Shown here piece by piece: positions 34,651-45,329 of a stretch of DNA of 64,000 nucleotides (its first letter is position 1; each line of letters starts with the position of its first letter). The notes below the pieces were generated by a model, which saw only the letters and a program-made list of their open reading frames with translations, was not told the DNA's origin and did not search any database. The stretch is from CAVYEM01 sp963767635. Its GTDB lineage: Bacteria > Vulcanimicrobiota > Vulcanimicrobiia > Vulcanimicrobiales > Vulcanimicrobiaceae. A program made the position numbers and the translations under genes. Where the stretch lies: assembly GCA_963767635.1 (NCBI GenBank), contig CAVYEM010000001.1:124001-188000 (forward strand), read 5' to 3'.

Positions 34651-35875
34651 CAGCTGTCGCATTTGCTTTGCTCCCCTTTCGGCGTCGTTCTGCGATTTGG
34701 GAAGCAGTCCCTTAGCGAATGAGTATTTGACGGCGGCGGAGCTGGCGCAAGGTGACGAGCGGTGGTATCCGTTGCACGCGTTCGTTTGCAGCAACTGTAA
34801 ACTCGTGCAGATCGATGCTGAGGAAACTCCCGAGCGTATCTTTTCGCGCTATGCCTATTTCTCTTCTTACTCGTCCAGCTGGGTGCAACACGCGCGCGAC
34901 TACGCCGGTCGCATGATCGAGCGCTGCGAACTCGAGCCGAACAAGTCCTTGGTCATGGAGATCGCAAGTAATGACGGGTATTTGCTTCAGCACTTCGCTG
35001 AGGTGGGCATTCCCGTCGTCGGCATCGAGCCCGCTGCGAATGTTGCGGCAGTGGCCAGAGCCAAAGGCATACGCACGGAGATTTGCTTCTTCGGCACCGC
35101 ATGTGCGCAGCGTTTGCTTTCGCAGTACGGTACGGCGGACTTGGTCGCGGCGAACAATGTTATCGCCCACGTTCCCGACCTGCACGACTTTATCGGCGGA
35201 GTAAAAACGGTGCTGGCACCGGGCGGTATCGCTACCTTTGAGTTTCCTCACTTATTGCGCCTAATCGAAGAAACGCAGTTCGACACGATCTATCACGAGC
35301 ACTTTTCGTATTTTGCCTTGGCTCCGTTGCTAAGAGCGCTTCGGCAGCACGGCTTAGCCATCGTCGACGTCGAGCAACTGCCGACGCACGGCGGGTCGCT
35401 GCGCGTGTTCGTGGCCCACGAAGGCGCTGCGATGTCAAAGTCACCAGTCCAACAAGTATTGGAGCTGGAACGCGCCCATGGCCTGCACGACATGCACACG
35501 TATTTGAGCTTCCAGCAGAAAGTAGACCGATGCAGGGACGCGCTATTGCGCTTCGTCGAGCAAGCGCGAGCGGCCGGTGAATCGATCGCCGCGTACGGCG
35601 CGCCGGCGAAGGGTAATACGTTGCTTAACTACTGCAGATTGGATTGCAGCCGCATTGCCTTTACCGTCGATCGCAGCCCGCACAAGCAGGGGCGTTTTCT
35701 GCCGGGATCTCACATCCCGATTTTCCCGCCGCAAAAGGTGCGCGACGCCGAGCCGGACATCGTGTTGATTCTTCCATGGAATCTCAAGACCGAAATTATG
35801 GAACAGATGGCTGACGTGCGAAGTTGGGGCGGCCGCTTTGTCGTTGCGATCCCGCAAGTTTCGCTAATAGAGTGA
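34643..35875 (+). CDS. Sugar C-methyltransferase (NovU/TylC3-type fold)
   Basis: A 410-residue three-domain methyltransferase. The N-terminus has a zinc-binding cluster (CRICFAPLSASFCDLG and CSNCKL). The middle domain binds S-adenosylmethionine (MEIASNDGYLLQHF, GIEPAANVA, ANNVIAHVPDLHDFI). The C-terminal domain has the conserved FEFPHLLRLIEETQFDTIYHEHFSYF and YGAPAKGNTLLNYC. This family adds a methyl group to C-3 of 4-keto-6-deoxy nucleotide sugars. In this position the substrate is expected to be CDP-4-keto-6-deoxyglucose. TTG start, 8-base overlap with rfbG. Confidence 0.85.
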   Translation: MSSSCRICFAPLSASFCDLGSSPLANEYLTAAELAQGDERWYPLHAFVCSNCKLVQIDAEETPERIFSRYAYFSSYSSSWVQHARDYAGRMIERCELEPNKSLVMEIASNDGYLLQHFAEVGIPVVGIEPAANVAAVARAKGIRTEICFFGTACAQRLLSQYGTADLVAANNVIAHVPDLHDFIGGVKTVLAPGGIATFEFPHLLRLIEETQFDTIYHEHFSYFALAPLLRALRQHGLAIVDVEQLPTHGGSLRVFVAHEGAAMSKSPVQQVLELERAHGLHDMHTYLSFQQKVDRCRDALLRFVEQARAAGESIAAYGAPAKGNTLLNYCRLDCSRIAFTVDRSPHKQGRFLPGSHIPIFPPQKVRDAEPDIVLILPWNLKTEIMEQMADVRSWGGRFVVAIPQVSLIE

Positions 35876-36399
35876 TCTACGCGCCTCTCGCCCTTCCGGG
35901 GGCGATGCTCATCACGCCGGAACGTACCGAAGACGCACGTGGATACTTCATGAGGCTGATTGATTATACCGAGATGCGGGAGCGTGGCCTGCAAACGGCC
36001 TTCAGCCAGGAAAGTGTTGCTTTCAACGAGCATGCGGGGACGTTGCGGGGTCTGCATTACCAGCTCGAGCCGTTCGCTGAAACCAAACTTGTGCGCTGCA
36101 TCCGCGGACGCATCTATGACGTTTTGGTAGATTTGCGGCGAGAATCGTCCACATTCGGACGATGGACTGAAGTGAATCTGGATGCTGCGGCGCACGCTAC
36201 GTTGTACGTTCCGCGTGGCATCGCGCACGGATACCAAACGCTTGAGCCGCGCACTGAAGTGTGGTACCGCATAACGCCTCGTTACGAAGCCTGCGCTGTT
36301 GCCGGAATACATTACGCCGATCCCGCGCTCGCAATTCCATGGCCCATTGCCGATCCGATCGTTTCCGAACGCGACCAACGGCTGCCCCCTTTGGCATGA
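35872..36399 (+). CDS. RmlC-like 3,5-epimerase for the keto-deoxysugar
   Basis: A 175-residue cupin of the dTDP-4-dehydrorhamnose 3,5-epimerase family. Seen: FSQESVAFNEHAGTLRGLHYQLEPFAETKLVRCIRGRIYDVLVDLR, STFGRWTEVNLDA and YVPRGIAHGYQTLEPRTEVWYRIT. The catalytic His in RGLHYQ is present. Since its neighbours make CDP sugars, it probably epimerises the CDP-4-keto-6-deoxy(-C-methyl) sugar rather than the dTDP form. The GTG start overlaps the stop of the methyltransferase gene. Confidence 0.85.
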   Translation: MIYAPLALPGAMLITPERTEDARGYFMRLIDYTEMRERGLQTAFSQESVAFNEHAGTLRGLHYQLEPFAETKLVRCIRGRIYDVLVDLRRESSTFGRWTEVNLDAAAHATLYVPRGIAHGYQTLEPRTEVWYRITPRYEACAVAGIHYADPALAIPWPIADPIVSERDQRLPPLA

Positions 36400-37328
36400 G
36401 ATCCGTACTGCTGACGGGAGCGCGCGGCTTCATCGGAAGATACTGCGTGCGGGAACTACTGGCCCTGGGCTACGAAGTGCATGCGGTTACGAATCGCCGC
36501 CCCGTTCCCGAGGATACAGCGGATGTTCACTGGCACCGAGCCGATCTGCTTTCAGACGGCGACATCCTGCGCGTCGTGAACAGCGCCGGGGCGCAAACGC
36601 TGCTACACCTTGCGTGGATCGCCGATCACCCGGCGTTCTGGCATTCGGAAATGAATCTGGAGTGGCTGCGTGCCGGCATTCGGCTGATTACGACGTTTGC
36701 GAACGCAGGCGGCGACCGGGTAGTCGTGAACGGCTCCTGCGCGGAGTATGCGCTTTCGCAATCCGGCCCCTGCATCGAAGACTTGACGCCGATTCGTCCG
36801 GCCACGCTGTACGGCCAGTCGAAAGCCGCGTTGCACATGGTGTTGCGAGGGTATGCGGATCGGTTCGGCATTTCGCTCGGGTGGGGTCGCACGTTCTTCG
36901 TGTACGGACCGCATGAACCGATGGGGAAAGCGGTCTCCGCCCTAATTGGAGATCGCAGGAGCGGCAGGACGCCCACTATTCGGGATCCATACCGACTTCT
37001 GGACTATGTTTATGTTGCCGACGTTGCACGAGCGCTCGCGCTGTTGGTGCAATCGGATTTTGACGGAGCCGTGAACGTCGGCAGTGGTGAACCGATCACT
37101 CTCTTGGACGTATGGAGGTGTATGGCGGAACTGTTTCCGTCACCCGCTGCCGACGATGAGCCGCAGGGGCCTTTGTCGTTCCCGGCACGCACGGCGCACG
37201 ATCTCTATGCCGATACGACGAGACTGCGCGAACGGCTGCAGTTTGAGCGCCGTTACACGTTGGCTCAGGGACTGCGCGAAATGATAAATGTGGACACCGG
37301 CAGAACGCCGGGCAGCCTTCCGACGTGA
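36396..37328 (+). CDS. NAD-dependent epimerase/4-ketoreductase for the CDP-deoxysugar
   Basis: A 310-residue extended SDR with LLTGARGFIGRYCVREL, the catalytic region VNGSCAEYALS, YxxxK in ATLYGQSKAALHMV, and RTFFVYGPHEPMGKAV. It resembles CDP-abequose/paratose synthases (RfbJ/RfbS) and likely reduces the C-4 ketone as the last step before transfer. The ATG overlaps the previous TGA. Together with the four upstream genes it forms a complete route to a CDP-6-deoxyhexose carrying a methyl branch; the exact stereochemistry cannot be read from sequence. Confidence 0.82.
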   Translation: MRSVLLTGARGFIGRYCVRELLALGYEVHAVTNRRPVPEDTADVHWHRADLLSDGDILRVVNSAGAQTLLHLAWIADHPAFWHSEMNLEWLRAGIRLITTFANAGGDRVVVNGSCAEYALSQSGPCIEDLTPIRPATLYGQSKAALHMVLRGYADRFGISLGWGRTFFVYGPHEPMGKAVSALIGDRRSGRTPTIRDPYRLLDYVYVADVARALALLVQSDFDGAVNVGSGEPITLLDVWRCMAELFPSPAADDEPQGPLSFPARTAHDLYADTTRLRERLQFERRYTLAQGLREMINVDTGRTPGSLPT

Positions 37329-38380
37329 ACGCCGCACAAATTCACAACGCTCCGAAGCACGCTCCCGATTTAGGGGTGTACGTGCTCTCGTTTAACGGCG
37401 CGCATATTTTACAGCAATATCTGCCCAGCGTCCTGGATCAAGGACACGTGGTGGTTGTCGATAATGGTTCCACCGATGGAACGCGGGAAGCCGTCTTGGC
37501 CCAATGGCCGGCGGTTACCATCGTTTCGCTTCCGCAAAACGTCGGCCTTGGTGCGGCCCTCAACGCAGCCGTCATGGCGGTTCCGGCACGTAACATCGTC
37601 CTGATGAACAACGACGTCGGTGTTTTGGAGAACGCGCTGCGCAAACTGTCGGCTCTGCTGGATTCCGACTCGTCCATTGGTCTTGCGGCGCCCAAATTGC
37701 TCAACCCCGACGGCAGCCTCCAGGCCTTCGGCAACGACCTTGGTCTCACTGGTCTGCCTGCGATTCCCAGACGTCCAACCGTTCCGCTGTTTGAAACGTT
37801 CTTTCAAGCAGGCTGTGTGACAGCGATGCGACGCGATGAGTTTTTGGCTTTGGGCGGCTACACGGAGTTTTTCGAGTGGTTTTACGAAGACGTCGACGTG
37901 GCATGGAAGTATCGCAATGTGGGGTTGCGCGTAGTTGTCGACAGCCGCTCGTCGTGCATCCATTTCCTGGGTGCGACCCTCGGCCATGCTTCGCGAGAAC
38001 GTAATCGTTCGGCTTCCAGCAATTCCGCAGCGTGCCGTCGGATGTATTACTCGACGCGAAACGTGCTGCTCATGTTCGCGCAGGACGCGCCGTGGTATCA
38101 GGCGCTGTTGCAATTGCCCTTCGTCGCGGCGCGTCAATGCACTGAGGCGCTGGCGGCGCTCGCCGCGGGCGATACCGCGATGGCGCAGGCGTACGTGAAC
38201 GCTTGGCGCGATGCTGTCAAACTCGTACCGCAGGCCCTTGCCCGCCCGACAGCAGCACAAGACAGGCGCTGGAAGAGAACTTCAACGCTGGCGTTCGTAC
38301 AAATCGAGTTCGGCAAGGCGTTGCATCGGCTGCTGGAACTGGGATTGGCGGCCTATCGAAGCCGCCGCGCACGGCCATAA
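37325..38380 (+). CDS. Glycosyltransferase family 2 (rhamnosyltransferase-like)
   Basis: A 351-residue GT-A enzyme: GVYVLSFNGAHILQQYLPSV, VVDNGSTDGTREAV, NVGLGAALNAAVMA, the metal site MNNDVGVLEN, and FYEDVDVAWKYRNVGLRVV, which is the ED-Y motif of rhamnosyl- and galactofuranosyl-transferases. As the last gene of the CDP-sugar unit it is the best candidate to transfer that sugar. GTG start with 4-base overlap. Its tail overlaps the convergent gene by 99 bases. Confidence 0.85.
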   Translation: MNAAQIHNAPKHAPDLGVYVLSFNGAHILQQYLPSVLDQGHVVVVDNGSTDGTREAVLAQWPAVTIVSLPQNVGLGAALNAAVMAVPARNIVLMNNDVGVLENALRKLSALLDSDSSIGLAAPKLLNPDGSLQAFGNDLGLTGLPAIPRRPTVPLFETFFQAGCVTAMRRDEFLALGGYTEFFEWFYEDVDVAWKYRNVGLRVVVDSRSSCIHFLGATLGHASRERNRSASSNSAACRRMYYSTRNVLLMFAQDAPWYQALLQLPFVAARQCTEALAALAAGDTAMAQAYVNAWRDAVKLVPQALARPTAAQDRRWKRTSTLAFVQIEFGKALHRLLELGLAAYRSRRARP

Positions 38381-41300
38381 GCTGAGTGCCGCGCATGTAA
38401 GTCCCAGAACCCACACGATGAGCGAGAGTCCGAAACCTCCGCTCGTTGAGGGCGGCCAACGATGCATGAGCTGATAGTCTCCGGGCTCCACCGCATCGAA
38501 GCACGTGTTCACGAGATCGCAGCGTGTGCCCGAGTATGCTTTGCGCTTCGAAATGAGGCGCCAGGAACCGTCGGGGAATACCGCTGCCTCCAGCGTTGTG
38601 CGCGCGCCGGTCCTGACGCGCCAACGGACCGTCGCCGTGCGGTTCACCTGCACGGGCGCTAACGTGCGAGGCTGCCAGCCGCGGGGCTGGAATTCGATCG
38701 TCGATAGAATTCCGGCGGTTCTCGCGATTCGCACCCCATGCCATCCGTTGGAAGGGAGATAAATTTCTTGACGCACCGGGCGGCCATCGATCGCAACGGC
38801 GCCCACCATGGGTTTGCCGGATCTGCTGAATGAGCGGATGTCGTAATCGCCTTTGGGCAACCAGCGCTCGGCGACGCGAGGGGCTACGGTCGTACCTCGT
38901 GCGATAAGCTTCAAGCTCGTAATGCTAAGGCCGGGATCGCCGAGCCGCAATGTCACCTTGCAACCGTTGATGCGGCGCCCAGTAATTGCGCTGACGGCAT
39001 CCGGGCTGCGTAGGACGAAGTTCAAGGGTGGCGCGCCCTGGCAGTTTAGCGTAGCAAGTCCACTACCGTTTCCCGATGCGTCAACCTGCAGCGAGACTTG
39101 GGTTGGCGCGTTCCTAAAATCGCGCGCGCTCAACTCCACGTTAAGCGAAGACGCTGCCGAAATTCCACTCTGAGGCGTAGCGCCTTCTATGGAGTTCTTG
39201 GGCAAGAACCAAGTCGGCGAATCGGTAAAGTTCCAGGAGAATGTTTCGTCGCCGGCACCGTCCCCGGTAACGCTCGACGGAGACAGCGAACTGACTTGCG
39301 CGTGCATGAATGCGGCCGATGCATCGGGATCGCCATTGGGAAGAATTGCTCTGAATGCGAACAATTGACCGGTTTGGAGCGTCCTTTGAGCGGTAACGGT
39401 GGTTGGCGTTACAGCAGCCGGATCATAGACCGCAACGCGAAGACCGTGGCCGGAAACCGGCAGCAGTTCGAGCGCCGAACCGGTTCCCGAGATCCAAGCC
39501 GAACCGGAAACGATGTACCGTCCCGATGGCCCGTTCCAGCGGTAGACTAACGAGTTTCGCGAGGAATACGCCGTTAATGCCGGCGTATCGGAAGTTGCAG
39601 CCGTTATGCCGACGGCCTTGGTGAAACCGTTGCTGGCAACCAATGAAATCGAACCCGGTGCTGCCGTTTGATAAGGAATGCCGGCGTCGCTGAAGCGTGC
39701 CGCTGACAACACGACCGCAACAAGGGAGACGCGTTTTGCAACGGCGCTATACTCACTTTGAGGATCCGTAACGGCTACTCCGTCGAGCGCTACGCGCCAC
39801 TCCTTCTCGCTTGATGACGCAACATACGGCGGCACATGCACCGCGATTCGCGCAATTTCGTGCACCCCAAGGGCGTCGACCGGGAATTTCAGCCACTGAA
39901 AACCCCGCCCCGGGCGGCAGGTAGCCGTTCTGAGCGGTTCAGCTCCGACCATCAGTGACAGATCCGCCGACGCGTGACACGCGACTCGCACGTTTACCTC
40001 GTGAGGGCCAGGGCCGTCCAGTTTCAGTCGCATGCTCGCCGAAACCCCATTCGTTACTGCGACGGCACCGCCGGGATCGAACAACGCAGCATCGCCGTCT
40101 ATGGCATTGCGGTACCACGGATCGTTGAGGAACGAGCGGCCCTGTACGAACGCATAATCGTTGTCTTTAACTTCCCGCGCCGCTGGAAAAAGCGATGCCC
40201 CCGACCACCGCTGGAGCCGAGCATTACCTGCTAAATCATCCCTGGGATCGTAATCGCTCAAAATAAGTCGCCGGCATGGCGCACTTTGGCGCACGAGCGC
40301 TATGTTTCGGAGCCCGCGCATCCCTTCGATGCGATCGAGGTTCCCGGGGCCGCCGGCATAGCAGTCTGCTTTCGACAGGATAGACCCATTTACGCGCATT
40401 GCGAATCCTGTATACATACACCGAGTTCGTGCCAATTGGTTCGCTTGCAATGAGCGAGGATTGGGAAAGCGCCCACAGCGGATTCGGCACGTTTTGTCCA
40501 TCCGTTGTCCAGTTGGGCGTGGCGGCGATTGAATGAACGTTTGCTTTTGCAAGAATGCCTGCGGCGGCGATGCCATCCAGCAAATAGCGGCCCGCAAAGT
40601 CCCATGAAGGACGAAGTTGCGGCGCTGAATAGCCATACCGTGAAAAATAGTAAATCGAACCGTTGCGAACAAAGGCGAGCGGTGCATTTCGTCCACCCAA
40701 AGAAGCGACTCGCGCATTTGCGGCCTGAAGGTCCGGCTCCCTAGAATCCAGCGTTGGATCGGTCTGGAGCGCATGCCGTTGAAAGCCGAACACGACCAAG
40801 CAAAGCGCCGCAACTATACATGTCACCGAAGCTGCAAGACGCATCTGCCCATAGGTGCGGCTCCACGATTCGGCGCTAAGCACAGCCCACAAAACGACGC
40901 AAACAGCCGGCAGTGCAATAAAACGGTCAGGCGTGCGTATGTACGCTATGACCGGAATTTGCGCAAAAAAGCCCCAAACGGCATTTCCGAATGGCAGATT
41001 GGCACCGAACGAGAGGATTATGCAGACGGCGCAGATCACCAACGCTGCCCGCTCCCATTGCTGCAGTAAGCGTAGTTTCAGACCGCGCGCAATATACAAA
41101 ATTGCACCGGCCCATAGGATGACGCCCCCCGCCAAGGCCCACCCGATTTCGCCGGAGGCATTAAACGGCGGATTGACGATGAGGGCTTCGTTGAGCAACA
41201 GTGCTCCCATGGACAGCAGCGTCCCGCTGAAAAGCACGTACTGTCCCGTCTGAAGCGACGTCATCCGCAGTGCGGGATCGGTGAAGAAGAGTCGCGACGC

Positions 41301-42032
41301 CAGAGTCGGCAGGATGGAGTACGATACGGCAATGATCGCAACGATCAGGCCGAGCGTAAACCATAGAACCCAGCTCCGGCGGCGATCCCGCACGGCGAAG
41401 GCGGCAACGAAATATATCGGAAGCGTCACGAAAAAAAAGTACTCGATTGCTACGCAGGCGCCGGCGAGGCTGCATAAGGCGGCGCAGAGCGGCAATCCCT
41501 GCGCTCCACAAACCTTTACGATGCGAAGGCAGACCGCGAGCGCGAGCGGCGCCAGGGCCGTAGTCAACCCGAACTCTACATTGCCTTGGATTTGCAGCAC
41601 CGTGAGCGGCAGCACGGCATACAAACCGCCCGCGACCTTTCCCCATGGCGAACGGGGGCGAAGCGTTGCGTACAAAAATAGCATGCCAAAGAACGCGATA
41701 AGCGTATCGACGACTTGCACCGCTTTTACCGCTGTCACAGCGTTATGCGCGAGCATCTTCGCCAGGGGCAACAGTAAGGCGTACGCCAGCATGGGATTGA
41801 ACGTAAATTGCGGTCCATCATCCCAAGAACACCAGCCCATAGCGTCCTTGACGTCTACGATGCTCTTTATTGAAACGTCCATCAGCTGCGTCGCCGCGAT
41901 GTTGACGCCAAGATCGTAATAAAAGCCGAACGGCGGATTCCTTCCGAAAATATATCCGGCCGCTAATACTGCGAACGCGACGGACAGCGCGACAGTGGCG
42001 GTCGTTCGCAATACGGCAGCTTTGCCGGCCAC
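38282..42032 (-). CDS. Giant GT-C-like membrane protein with large exported domain, frameshifted
   Basis: The reconstructed protein is about 1250 residues. Residues 1-430 hold roughly twelve hydrophobic helices with an early loop NPPFGFYYDLGVNIAATQL and QIPVIAYIRTPDRFIALPAV, similar to the next gene. A region of about 700 residues with beta-rich, carbohydrate-binding-like segments follows, then a single helix (LSLIVWVLGLTCAALSLWP). The frame breaks near 40395, between VYVYRI and MRVNGSILSKADCY. The GTG at 42032 is chosen because it overlaps the upstream stop by one base. It resembles arabinofuranosyltransferase/YfhO-like GT-C enzymes, which use lipid-phosphate sugars. Confidence 0.68.
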
Positions 42033-44338
42033 TAAGCGGGCACCCGTTCCGGGCGAAGGTTTCCGAGGAGACCGAGTGTCCACAGTATGCCCGCGGCTTG
42101 CAGGGCGAATTGCACAAATGCCACTGTCTCGATCAGAATTACGGACGAGGAGGCGGCGTTTGGCGGTAATATCCAGCCATTAAAAAGCATTGCGACTTTG
42201 AAGTGAGTGAGCCGGTGCCCTTGCACGACGGCAATCCAATGCGGGTCGAATCGAACGTTGTAGCGCAGCAGTGCCGTGCCGCTCATAGGAACCGTGCCGA
42301 TGGCGAGCCACGGAGCGAGTGCGTTAAATGTTACCGAACGCGGCCGCTGCTTCGCCGGCGCCGCCGGGCGTGGTAAGACGGGGGGCTTTCCCTGCGCTGC
42401 GACAACGCATTCACCTTTACAGAGAACGGCTCGCACGCCACGCGGTATCGCGATCCACTCGTAGCGTTCTGATCCGTGGGCCAACACTTCGCCACTTTTC
42501 GAGACCAGTTCGCCGCGAACGAACACCAATGCGCCTTCTGCATCCCGAATCTGCAAAGCGGCAGTATGGGACATCGTTAAAGCACCCCCGATTGCTTGAC
42601 CCAATGCGGGATCAAAGGCAAACGCGATCCTCACATCAACCCAAGCGCTACGTGGATTCATCGCCGCGTTGGAAGGCGTGAGGGGCGTTGCGCGGCTGAA
42701 GCGCTTCCACGAAACGGGAACGCCGGGACCCCCGATGCCGGCGACGTCCGAAAACCAAACGAGATTCTCACCGAGGTCTGCAACGAAATCGGATGCTTGC
42801 GGGAGAGGCTCAATCGTTAACTCGGGCCGAAAGTTAGTGATGGCGCCGCTTCGAAGCAAAATCGATTTGGACGGTTGCGGCGAAAGCGTCGTCTGCGATG
42901 CGAGGGATCCTCGATCCGTGGAAAACCATGGCCGAAAGATCACGTCGCTAACGCTTAATGCAGCAAGCATTTCCGTATCGCCCGTGCGGACGTCGCGGGA
43001 AAGCGCCACATCGGAAGGATAAGTGAATTGTGGCGTGTTCAGCGGCGTGATGTTTGCTCCGCGAGGGAACGCATCGGGGTCCAAGCCCGATCCGACTCTG
43101 TCGAATCGCAGGGGCTGGAAGGGCGGCATGAGCGCGAAGCGAGAATTAGCCGACGCCCGTATGGACCCGCGCGGAATACGCTGGAGAGACGTCCAGAACT
43201 GCGTGGGCGGGTCCAGGGCCCACGCCAGAGCGATCGCACACGCCGCGACGAACAAAAGCCATTGCAGAGGCCGCAGCCTCTCCGCCGCCGCTGACGCGAG
43301 CGATGTATAGCAGATCGTCGAATACCCCACGAGATCGTAGAGCTCGCGAATGAGTCCGCTTTGAGGTACGTGGGTTACGAGGTATGCGTAAAGCCCCGAT
43401 GCGTATCCCTTTGTTCCCGTCACGATGAGCCATACCATTGCGGCCGCCAAAGCAATTGCGGAGGCGGTTCGCCGCCGCAGGGTAATCAGCGTTCCGAAAA
43501 TCGCCAGCGCGAAGACGCACCAAAGAGCCGCCACGCTGAATGCCGGAAAGCCTTGCGCATATTTTGCGAAATAGCCTCGCAAAATTAGTGCTTGCACCGG
43601 ATCCACCGATTGTGCCGTTTGCCAAGACAGATTATACGGGATCGAAATGAGAGCGGCTTGATCTGCTGCAACTCCGACGATTATCGGTAGCGCGATAAGG
43701 ACAACGGTGAGAACCGGGATGATGCGCCGCCGCCGGCACGTCCAGACAACGACCACGATTACCGCAATCACAAAAAACTGCAACTGCGCCAGCGTAAGGA
43801 TGGCGAATATGCTGGCGGCTCGTTCGTCAGGACGGCGTTGAGACAACTCCAAAATGAGAAGAGTCAGCGCCGCGCACGCGAGCACCATGAACACATGCCC
43901 AGCGACGACCTTTGAATACACCCAAGGGTTGAAGGTAAAGAATATGGCAGCGCCCGCGCGCCCGACCGGTTCTGCACCAAACCTGGCCGCAATTAGCCAA
44001 CCCACCCGCGCCAACGAAAGACCGATTAAGAACAACACGATCAAGAGATCCAGCCGCACTCCGAAGAGTGCGACCAGTACCGTATTTGCGGCAATGAGAA
44101 GATAGTCTGTCGGATATGGCCGTGGCGCACCTATCCCGTCGCCGGTCCATCCGCCGAACGTGTTCCATGCCGACGTGAAGAAATCCCCACGATCGCGAAA
44201 CAGAAACCAATCGTGCCGCAGGGCCGGCATGCCGTGTGCGACGATCGGCAAAACAAACGATGCGGCGATCAGCGCGCAAAGCAGCCAAGAAAGGCTATGG
44301 GTGCTCCATCTACGTTGGAAAAGCGAGATGTGCTGCAT
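42032..44338 (-). CDS. GT-C-like polytopic membrane protein (YfhO/AftD-like)
   Basis: A 768-residue protein with about twelve hydrophobic helices in the first 400 residues, an exported domain of about 300 residues (from about residue 385 to 700) and terminal helices around 725-755. The first loop contains WFLFRDRGDFFTSAWNTFGGW, an acidic motif typical of GT-C active sites, followed by GAPRPYPTDYL. It is coupled to the giant relative downstream. The pair likely decorates or polymerises an exported glycan with sugars donated by polyprenyl phosphate, as made by the GT2 at 17.5 kb. Confidence 0.7.
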   Translation of the reverse strand: MQHISLFQRRWSTHSLSWLLCALIAASFVLPIVAHGMPALRHDWFLFRDRGDFFTSAWNTFGGWTGDGIGAPRPYPTDYLLIAANTVLVALFGVRLDLLIVLFLIGLSLARVGWLIAARFGAEPVGRAGAAIFFTFNPWVYSKVVAGHVFMVLACAALTLLILELSQRRPDERAASIFAILTLAQLQFFVIAVIVVVVWTCRRRRIIPVLTVVLIALPIIVGVAADQAALISIPYNLSWQTAQSVDPVQALILRGYFAKYAQGFPAFSVAALWCVFALAIFGTLITLRRRTASAIALAAAMVWLIVTGTKGYASGLYAYLVTHVPQSGLIRELYDLVGYSTICYTSLASAAAERLRPLQWLLFVAACAIALAWALDPPTQFWTSLQRIPRGSIRASANSRFALMPPFQPLRFDRVGSGLDPDAFPRGANITPLNTPQFTYPSDVALSRDVRTGDTEMLAALSVSDVIFRPWFSTDRGSLASQTTLSPQPSKSILLRSGAITNFRPELTIEPLPQASDFVADLGENLVWFSDVAGIGGPGVPVSWKRFSRATPLTPSNAAMNPRSAWVDVRIAFAFDPALGQAIGGALTMSHTAALQIRDAEGALVFVRGELVSKSGEVLAHGSERYEWIAIPRGVRAVLCKGECVVAAQGKPPVLPRPAAPAKQRPRSVTFNALAPWLAIGTVPMSGTALLRYNVRFDPHWIAVVQGHRLTHFKVAMLFNGWILPPNAASSSVILIETVAFVQFALQAAGILWTLGLLGNLRPERVPA

Positions 44339-44414
44339 TCTCCAATTACATTCACCGCCTCATGAGTATTCCCTGATTTCAGGTACGCGAAGGACCCGCT
44401 CGGCTATTTCAAAA

Positions 44415-45315
44415 ATGTTCCCGTGCATGCGCGATTCGCAATCCTGCATCGCTTGCGGCTCCACTGAACTCGACTCTGTGTTAGGCGTTCCGGATGCAAA
44501 TGCAGGAACGAATACATCGTACGACTTCAACCGATGCAGAGTCTGCGGCACGACGAGAATCGCGAGGTTACTGACGCCGCAGGAACTCGAACGGATTTAT
44601 CCGTCGGATTTTTATTCATATATGCCGCAAGTATCGAGCAATAAATTGTTCGGCGCTCTCAACCGCATGGTGTACGATCGCCATCGCTTCAGGCCGCAAT
44701 TCGATCGGTTATTGGAGATCGGTTCCGGCCGTGGCGACTTTCTTGCTACCTTGAACGCCGGCGATCGCGCGATTGGGCTAGAGCGTTCGCAGGCAGCCAG
44801 AATTGCCGGCAAGCAAATCGGCGTGGAAGTCGTCGTGGGCGACGTGGAACGGTGCGACCTTTTTACACCCGGGAGTTTCGACTGCATGTATTCGAACCAT
44901 GCCTTCGAACACCTGAACGAACCTGAACTGAGCTCTGCGCTCGATGCATACCTGGTTGAAGCCGGGAGGGAAAGTGTTCATGGGACTGCCTAACATCGCG
45001 GGCGCGGCCGCACAAGTATTTTCCAAGTACTGGTACCATTTCGCCGCGCCGCTCCACGTCGTGTTGTACACGCCCAGCGGCATTCGCTCGATGCTGGAGC
45101 GGAACGGTTTTGCGATCGAGCGCGTCGAGTACAACAGCGATCCGCTCTCATTTCCGATGTCGCTGTTCATTGCGTTGGGCCGGTATCCCGTTCGGATGAG
45201 CCGCTGGGAAAAATTGTTGGTGCGGGGGCTTTCGGTTCCCATGCTGCCCTTTTCTACGTTGCTCGACAGAGCCGGAAAAGGGGACTGCATGGAGATTCAC
45301 GCCGTGAGGGTGTGA
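44415..45315 (+). CDS. SAM-dependent methyltransferase with zinc-binding N-terminus, frameshifted
   Basis: The reconstructed protein has about 300 residues. It begins with CIACGSTELDSVLGVPDA and CRVCGTTRIARLLTPQEL (a four-Cys zinc site) and goes on to the cofactor site DRLLEIGSGRGDFLATL and YSNHAFEHLNEPEL. The frame shifts near 44930-44945 and continues as MHTWLKPGGKVFMGLPN and ending EIHAVRV. This is the methyltransferase-11/23 type common in O-antigen clusters. The substrate is unknown. Confidence 0.75.
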
Positions 45316-45329
45316 TTGGCCTAAAGTCG

